Assembly (NCBI GenBank): GCA_028293365.1
Contig: JAQGOX010000933.1
Span: 1 to 9,899, forward strand
Length of the DNA stretch: 9,899 bases
Origin: Verrucomicrobiales bacterium
GTDB lineage: Bacteria > Verrucomicrobiota > Verrucomicrobiia > Limisphaerales > SXQI01
Direction: 5' to 3'
This document shows positions 5,374 to 9,899 of this stretch, one piece after another. The notes under the pieces were generated by a model. That model was not told where the DNA came from, made no database searches, and saw nothing but the letters and a program-made list of their open reading frames with translations. Numbering within the stretch: position 1 is the first letter of the stretch; every line of letters begins with the position of its first letter. A program made the translations under genes and the position numbers.

Positions 5374-7212
5374 ATGTCCTGGGAACTCAACTTGAGATTT
5401 TGCTCTTTCTTTCGGTTTCATACCTGTTCAGTAATTCTCTTTATCTGGCTGATCGGTCTTAGTTCACAGTCGGAGGGTGCAACCATCGCCCAGGAATGCC
5501 AACAGATCATTCAAAGCAAAGGCAAAACCAACGACTCCGTTCGTTTACATCATTTGTTCGAAGCGCATTGGGCGTATACGATGGGGCAATTTCCCGAGAC
5601 AGCTACCGCTCTGGGTTACCCCGGACGTCACCAAGCCTGGACTGATTATTCTTCCAACGCGATTCAGGCTCGGAAAGCTGACTTAGGTCCCCTCCTCGAC
5701 GCGGCGAAATCGATCGATTCTGCAAAGCTGCAGGACGGCGATGCTACCAGCCTGAATTTATTCCGTCGAAATGTCGAAGAAGACCTGAGTGGGACGCGCT
5801 TTCCTTCGGAATTTCTTGCGGTGACGCAAATGGGTGGCGTCATTCAAGACATACCGCAGACCTTGCAGATGATGCCGGGATTCAAGCTGCAAGATTTCGA
5901 GGATATGATCATGCGCCTCAACGGTGTTTCCAATCTCGTTCACCAAACCATCAGTTTGCTCCAAATGGGTTTGGACAGTGGAATTACACCACCGCAAATT
6001 ACTCTTCGCGATGTCCCAAACCAAATCCGGACTCAGATTCCTGACGACCCGTGGAAAAGTCCGCTGTTAAGCCGGTTTTCGATGCTTCCAGACTTTCTTT
6101 CAAATTCGCAGAAGCAGTCATTGCGGGACCAGGCCATGGCCGCATACAGCAGCAACGCTTTACCTGCTTTCAAAGAGCTGTATCAGTTTTTCGGAATGAA
6201 ATATGTCCCTGGAGCGCGCACCTCGATAGGAATGAGCGAATTGCCGAATGGCCGCGACTGGTATGCGTTTAATGTTCGCAAATCGACCACCACTCGATTG
6301 ACCCCAAAGGAGATCCATCAGATTGGCCTAAGTGAAGTAAAGCGACTGCGCACTGAAATGGATCAATTAATTGCGAAAACGGGTTTCAACGGCGATCTGA
6401 TCCAATTCAGTCATTTTCTGAGAACAGATCCGCAGTTTTTTTACGATAACCCAGATGAGTTGTTGCGTGGCTACCGTGATATTGCAAAACGTATTGATCC
6501 TGAATTGATGCGGTTGTTCGGGCATTTGCCTCGCTTGCCCTATGGGGTGGTGCCAGTGCCCGAATACTCGGAAAAATCTCAGACCACTGCCTATTACGAA
6601 CCTGGAACTTTTGTGGGAGGCCGGCCCGGCCGCTTTTATGCGAACACCTATGATTTAAAAGCCCGCCCGAAGTGGGAAATGGAGGCTTTGACTCTGCATG
6701 AGTCGGTTCCCGGTCATCATTTGCAAATCTCGCTCGCCCAGGAATTGGATATCCCGGAATTCCGCCGGCACGGCACATTTACTGCATTTATCGAGGGATG
6801 GGGACTCTATGCGGAAAGCCTCGGGGACGAGTTGGGGCTTTATCGTGATCCCTATTCCAAATATGGGCAACTTACCTACGAGATGTGGCGCGCCATTCGT
6901 CTGGTGCTGGATACCGGAATTCATTCGATGGGATGGTCGCGCGACGATGCTTTGAAGTTTTTTCACGATAATTCGAGCAAAGCGGACCACGATATAATGG
7001 TGGAGGTCGATCGTTATATCGCCTGGCCAGGGCAGGCACTTGCATACAAACTGGGTCAACTCAAAATTCGTGAATTACGGAAGAAAGCTGAGCTGAAACT
7101 GGGTGCTCGTTTTGATGTTCGCAAGTTTCATGACGCAGTCCTGGGTAACGGCGCCCTGCCATTGGATTTGCTGGAAAAACAGATCAATGAATGGCTTTCC
7201 CGGCAGGATTGA
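5374..7212 (+). CDS. Exported DUF885 family protein, putative metallopeptidase
   Basis: The 612-residue protein belongs to the DUF885 family, whose members are thought to be zinc-dependent peptidase-like proteins; the substrate is unknown. The N-terminus looks like a signal peptide: basic residues at 8-16, a hydrophobic stretch CSVILFIWLIGL (18-29), then SSQSEGA. The signature motifs are LHESVPGHHLQ (441-451), with H442, E443 and H448/H449 as likely metal and catalytic residues, EGWGLYAE (474-481), H517 in DTGIHSMGWS, and RYIAWPGQALAYKLG (547-561), which is typical of the family. The length is normal and no active-site motif is missing. The start is uncertain: GGAGG (5368-5372) is only one base from this ATG. 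A TTG at 5392 would give a shorter signal peptide. It stands alone after the icd terminator. Confidence 0.85.
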   Translation: MSWELNLRFCSFFRFHTCSVILFIWLIGLSSQSEGATIAQECQQIIQSKGKTNDSVRLHHLFEAHWAYTMGQFPETATALGYPGRHQAWTDYSSNAIQARKADLGPLLDAAKSIDSAKLQDGDATSLNLFRRNVEEDLSGTRFPSEFLAVTQMGGVIQDIPQTLQMMPGFKLQDFEDMIMRLNGVSNLVHQTISLLQMGLDSGITPPQITLRDVPNQIRTQIPDDPWKSPLLSRFSMLPDFLSNSQKQSLRDQAMAAYSSNALPAFKELYQFFGMKYVPGARTSIGMSELPNGRDWYAFNVRKSTTTRLTPKEIHQIGLSEVKRLRTEMDQLIAKTGFNGDLIQFSHFLRTDPQFFYDNPDELLRGYRDIAKRIDPELMRLFGHLPRLPYGVVPVPEYSEKSQTTAYYEPGTFVGGRPGRFYANTYDLKARPKWEMEALTLHESVPGHHLQISLAQELDIPEFRRHGTFTAFIEGWGLYAESLGDELGLYRDPYSKYGQLTYEMWRAIRLVLDTGIHSMGWSRDDALKFFHDNSSKADHDIMVEVDRYIAWPGQALAYKLGQLKIRELRKKAELKLGARFDVRKFHDAVLGNGALPLDLLEKQINEWLSRQD

Positions 7213-7395
7213 GACCGTTTTTTCGGTGTTTCCGTAAGCATGTATCTCAGGGTTTTGCCCGATCTCTCTGAATTTTCCCTGACTCAAATTCCATCAGCCG
7301 TCCCAATCGCGGCAGTGCCATGTGGGGTGTAGTTTTGTTCGTTCGGCGGGACCAATTGGCCGAGTGAAAAATAAAATAAATTACGCATATCTCAT

Positions 7396-7704
7396 ATGGC
7401 AAACATAGCAAACAAGTTCAGTGAAAATGTTCCTGGTCAGTTTTATGTCGATAATCAATGCATTGACTGTGATCTATGCCGGCAATGCGCGCCCACCATT
7501 TTCAAACGCCAGTTTGCCGGCGGGATGGGCCACTCGTACGTTCATCGTCAGCCGCTGACACCACGTGAAAAAATGGTTGCTTTGGATACCATGCGCGCGT
7601 GCCCGGTTGAAGCAATCGGCTGCACGACACCAGTTGAACAAACCGATGAATATCACGATTCCTTAGGATCCATCGGTTTGTTCAACGCGGTGGCTGTCGC
7701 ATAG
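7396..7704 (+). CDS. Small 4Fe-4S ferredoxin
   Basis: The 102-residue cytoplasmic protein probably carries one [4Fe-4S] cluster and serves as an electron carrier; its partners cannot be told from the context. The cluster motif is C22-x2-C25-x2-C28 in QCIDCDLCRQCAP, completed by C69 in ACPVEAIG. Two further cysteines, C31 and C76, are present; C31 lies three residues after C28, which would extend the pattern to four evenly spaced cysteines. A glycine- and tyrosine-containing middle segment (GGMGHSYVH, 42-50) links the two parts. The last 26 residues after C76 have no ferredoxin motif, and the final 17 codons overlap the convergent GH39 gene. No Shine-Dalgarno site is seen; the upstream A/T-rich stretch (7367-7382) could include a -10 but has no clear -35. 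Confidence 0.88.
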   Translation: MANIANKFSENVPGQFYVDNQCIDCDLCRQCAPTIFKRQFAGGMGHSYVHRQPLTPREKMVALDTMRACPVEAIGCTTPVEQTDEYHDSLGSIGLFNAVAVA

Positions 7705-9377
7705 CTCAGAGTTTTAAGAGAAACAGCGATACCCCCTGTCGGGGCAGGGAAAACGAATAGTTGGACCGACCCTTCTTTAATTCGAAGCTGCTTTGGCCCC
7801 TCAATTGCAATGAGTTGACCGGCTTTCTCGATCGCAGCATACTCTTCAGCAGATGGCTTTTGCGGCGAACCCATGCGTTTCCAAACTGTGAATGCGTTAC
7901 TATGGTCCTGATCAATGCGATATTCGCGTAGTTCCAGAGTGTGTTTGCCTGTGGGAATTCCTTTCAGGCTCAGGTTCACAGATGCGTCCGGGCCTGCCAC
8001 GTCATCGTCGTGATAATGCCAAACCAGGATGCTGATTTCGTTTTGATCAATCGCCGCCAGGGCTGCGACATCCGGTTTTTCTCGAACGCCCGCGCGCAAA
8101 ATCTCCTCGAGTGAAACTTCACCATCGCTCTCAACCACGAGCTTTTTCCCTCTCATTTTGCTAAACATTCGAAAAACGTTAAGCACCGGTTTGTCGATCC
8201 CGTTGCTTGCCAAAGAACGGAAGCCAGCAAAATAAGGTTGATCTTCAAATTCAAATGCCCAGGTGAGAGCTCCCTCCAGATTCACTCCATACTTCGCAGC
8301 AAGCTGGTATTTTCGCGCGAAGCTCGCGGCGGTGTAACTTGAATACATCGTTCCGTTCCGGTAGGCGAGGGCCGGTCCCTGGCAAGCCGCGCAACCTTCC
8401 GGATCCGACTCTCCGATCACGATAGGCGTTCGTTTCAATTCGGGGTACGAGCCAATTATTTTGAAACCATCTTCGATCGTTCGCAAATGATTCGATATTC
8501 CCATGCGCACATGCCCATTCGTTGTGATTGGCGCTCCTTTGGCATGGAATGAAACGAAGTCGATCGGTGTGCCGATTTTGCCGGTCGCATAATTTGTTCC
8601 GCGAAGACAGTGCTCCAAAAAATCTTGGGTAAAATTTCCGCCACTGCCCGCGCTGTCGGATCCTCCGACCTTTGCCGTTGGCAGCGCCCGTCGCACCGCA
8701 TCAATGGCGTAATCGTGAAGTTTGCGAAATTCCGCTGGGGTTCCCCGCCAATACCCGATATTCGCTTCGTTCCACACCTCCCAATACCAGGTTTCGACTT
8801 CGGTGCGGCCGTATCTTTCAACGCAATGCTTCGTCCATTTGAAGACTAGTTCCGCCCACTTGGAATAATCCTTGGGCGGATAGGCCCAGCCTGTGTAAAT
8901 CTCATTGTAGGCTGCTTTCGGCGTCCAATGATGTCGATAAGGCTGGGGTCGTACTGACATCGCCTCGGGCATGAATCCAATTTCGGCGTATGGCCGCACT
9001 CCATCGGCTAAATAGCCATCGAAAATGCGATCCAGAATCGTCCAATTGTAAACCGCATTTCCCTTCGCATCTTCGTTGTAAACCCCAGTGGATCCCCACT
9101 TTAGTGCGGGTGTGCCGTCGCCCGAAGTCAGGAGGTTGTGCGTCCGAAAATAGACATTCTTCCGCCCTAACGATCCCAGTTCTTTGAGCAGTTTCTCGCC
9201 ATTTTGCATGTAGGCATAGTTGGGTTCGTCGGCCCCGAAGAAACGCCAGATCGGTTTGAGGTCTCCCTCACTTTTTGAAGCGTCGATCCGAATCCCTACC
9301 GGAAATGAATCGGCGCCGACCGTTCGGGCAATGGTGCCAATCAGTAGCAAGGCCCAGGAAAATGATTGAAGCTTCAT
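7653..9377 (-). CDS. Secreted glycoside hydrolase, GH39 family (beta-xylosidase-like)
   Basis: The protein (574 residues) has a signal peptide (MKLQSFSWALLLIGTIARTVGA, residues 1-22, likely cut after GA) and then a GH39-like TIM barrel. Supporting motifs are NVYFRTHN (74-81), YNWTILDRIFDGYLADGVRPYAEIGFMP (residues 110-137 in abbreviated view), the acid/base glutamate in WNEANIG (E204) and the nucleophile in VIGESDPEG (E323). A C-terminal beta-sandwich-like region runs from about 440 to 545. GH39 includes beta-xylosidases and alpha-L-iduronidases and is a retaining family; the exact sugar cannot be told here. Export implies periplasmic or extracellular action on plant or algal polysaccharide. 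The last 30 or so residues, after LFVFPAP, look dispensable and overlap the ferredoxin gene. No clear Shine-Dalgarno site precedes the ATG. Confidence 0.85.
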   Translation of the reverse strand: MKLQSFSWALLLIGTIARTVGADSFPVGIRIDASKSEGDLKPIWRFFGADEPNYAYMQNGEKLLKELGSLGRKNVYFRTHNLLTSGDGTPALKWGSTGVYNEDAKGNAVYNWTILDRIFDGYLADGVRPYAEIGFMPEAMSVRPQPYRHHWTPKAAYNEIYTGWAYPPKDYSKWAELVFKWTKHCVERYGRTEVETWYWEVWNEANIGYWRGTPAEFRKLHDYAIDAVRRALPTAKVGGSDSAGSGGNFTQDFLEHCLRGTNYATGKIGTPIDFVSFHAKGAPITTNGHVRMGISNHLRTIEDGFKIIGSYPELKRTPIVIGESDPEGCAACQGPALAYRNGTMYSSYTAASFARKYQLAAKYGVNLEGALTWAFEFEDQPYFAGFRSLASNGIDKPVLNVFRMFSKMRGKKLVVESDGEVSLEEILRAGVREKPDVAALAAIDQNEISILVWHYHDDDVAGPDASVNLSLKGIPTGKHTLELREYRIDQDHSNAFTVWKRMGSPQKPSAEEYAAIEKAGQLIAIEGPKQLRIKEGSVQLFVFPAPTGGIAVSLKTLSYATATALNKPMDPKES

Positions 9378-9400
9378 GTTTGTGCGGCGAATTGATCGCT

Positions 9401-9425
9401 TGGCAAGGCAATGATCTCCTTGCCA
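9401..9425. promoter_or_regulatory. Inverted repeat in the divergent spacer
   Basis: TGGCAAGG (9401-9408) and CCTTGCCA (9418-9425) form a perfect 8-bp inverted repeat with a 9-base centre. It lies 24 bases upstream of the GH39 start and about 134 bases upstream of the start at 9559, in the only spacer where both promoters can sit. It could be an operator for one or both genes, or a hairpin in the GH39 leader. No promoter hexamers are convincing on either strand. Confidence 0.4.
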
Positions 9426-9558
9426 TTAACTTTATCGTGATTCACACCGATGGTCGTGAATATCATTCGTTCGTCAATGTCGAATGAAGCATGCCAAACC
9501 AATCGACTCCTCCTCTTGAAAATATTAGCGTCGAACCTTTCCATTGTAAAAGTCGTGT

Positions 9559-9899
9559 ATGAAATTGATTAAAATCCTCGCCGCCACGCTTGCGTTGAAT
9601 CCGTGCGCAGCCGTTTTTGGCCAAAACCAGCAACCGCTGACTGCGGAGGCAATCCTTAAAAAAGTCTCATATCCTTCTGAATTTGAGGCCACGGTATTTG
9701 CCTCGCCGCCCAACATTTCCTATCCAATTTTCATCAGTGCCTCCCCTGATGGAATTCTCTTTGTCGGATGTGACGAGAATGGCTCGCTCGATCGGAAAGC
9801 GGGCCGCGGCAGAGTCGTCATGTGCCAGGATACCGATCACGATGGCAAGGCTGATAAGTTCACTGATTTTGCGAAAATGGACAGCCCGCGTGGCGTGGC
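9559..9899 (+). CDS. PVC-type secreted propeller/dehydrogenase-like protein, 5' part only
   Basis: The frame opens at ATG 9559 (the preceding in-frame stop is TAA at 9547) and remains open for 113 codons to the window edge. Residues 1-21 form a signal peptide (MKLIKILAATLALNPCAAVFG), so the product is exported. The following KVSYPSEFEATVFASPP, ISASPDGILFVG and RGRVVMCQDTDHDGKADKF resemble the N-terminus of the large secreted proteins of Planctomycetota and Verrucomicrobiota often annotated as membrane-bound dehydrogenase domain or sorbosone-dehydrogenase-like beta-propeller, often with a C-terminal cytochrome c domain. D91, D93, D95 and D99 form a calcium-binding DxDxDG-type loop. The cytochrome part, if present, lies outside the window. 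Function and substrate are unknown; divergence from GH39 hints at a shared role in carbohydrate use. Confidence 0.78.
   Translation, partial: MKLIKILAATLALNPCAAVFGQNQQPLTAEAILKKVSYPSEFEATVFASPPNISYPIFISASPDGILFVGCDENGSLDRKAGRGRVVMCQDTDHDGKADKFTDFAKMDSPRGV

Noticed and set aside
7214..7227. Hairpin ACCG-TTTTTT-CGGT after the DUF885 stop as a terminator
   Set aside because: Only four base pairs, and the T run is in the loop rather than after the stem.
7733..7744. CCCC-TGTC-GGGG stem near the convergent gene ends as a terminator
   Set aside because: It lies inside GH39 coding sequence, has only four pairs and no T run on either side.
9362..9487. Plus-strand frame of 41 codons (MIEASCLCGELIAW...) across the GH39 start and divergent spacer
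   Set aside because: The composition looks protein-like, but it is short, overlaps the GH39 signal peptide, has no ribosome-binding site and no recognised family. It could be a gene remnant, but I cannot support it.

Overview
The window looks like chromosomal DNA from a member of the PVC group, most likely Verrucomicrobiota and possibly near Pedosphaera. This is inferred, not proven. The reasons are moderate GC, weak or absent Shine-Dalgarno signals before most genes, a small CIDC-type ferredoxin, a secreted GH39 enzyme, and at the right edge the start of a secreted propeller/dehydrogenase-like protein of a type common in Verrucomicrobiota and Planctomycetota. There is no rRNA, tRNA, transposase or CRISPR array.

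Positions 1-1609 hold no confident gene. At the left edge a minus-strand frame runs off the window. The rest is rich in repeats and inverted repeats: AT-rich palindromes (304-353), a long imperfect hairpin (422-510), a 16-bp direct repeat at 529 and 1078, and four separate short-period tandem arrays. These are an 11-bp ACAC array (640-745), three 10-bp TATACG units (945-974), a 7-bp CCTTGGA array (1027-1068) and a 10-bp GACGAT-like array (1281-1392). A G7-A-G6 tract and a T8-A-T8 tract lie among them. This is the least explained part of the window and the best place for a second look.

Positions 1610-5308 form a plus-strand cluster: xseB (exonuclease VII small subunit), dxs (first enzyme of the MEP isoprenoid pathway) starting in an ATGA overlap, then icd (NADP isocitrate dehydrogenase) 12 bases later. 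It closes with a very clear intrinsic terminator (10-bp stem, TTCG loop). The xseB-dxs link is a common bacterial arrangement, but the ispA gene often found between them is absent. DXS has GDA where the thiamine-diphosphate motif normally reads GDG, and isocitrate dehydrogenase has an extra insertion.

Positions 5374-7704 hold two plus-strand genes: an exported DUF885 putative metallopeptidase and a small 4Fe-4S ferredoxin. The ferredoxin gene converges on, and overlaps by 52 bases at the 3' ends, a minus-strand gene for a secreted GH39 glycoside hydrolase (7653-9377). A 181-base divergent spacer with an 8-bp inverted repeat separates that gene from the partial PVC-type secreted protein running off the right edge (9559-9899). 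The left block is housekeeping metabolism; the right block is exported hydrolytic and redox functions typical of polysaccharide-degrading, soil or aquatic Verrucomicrobiota.
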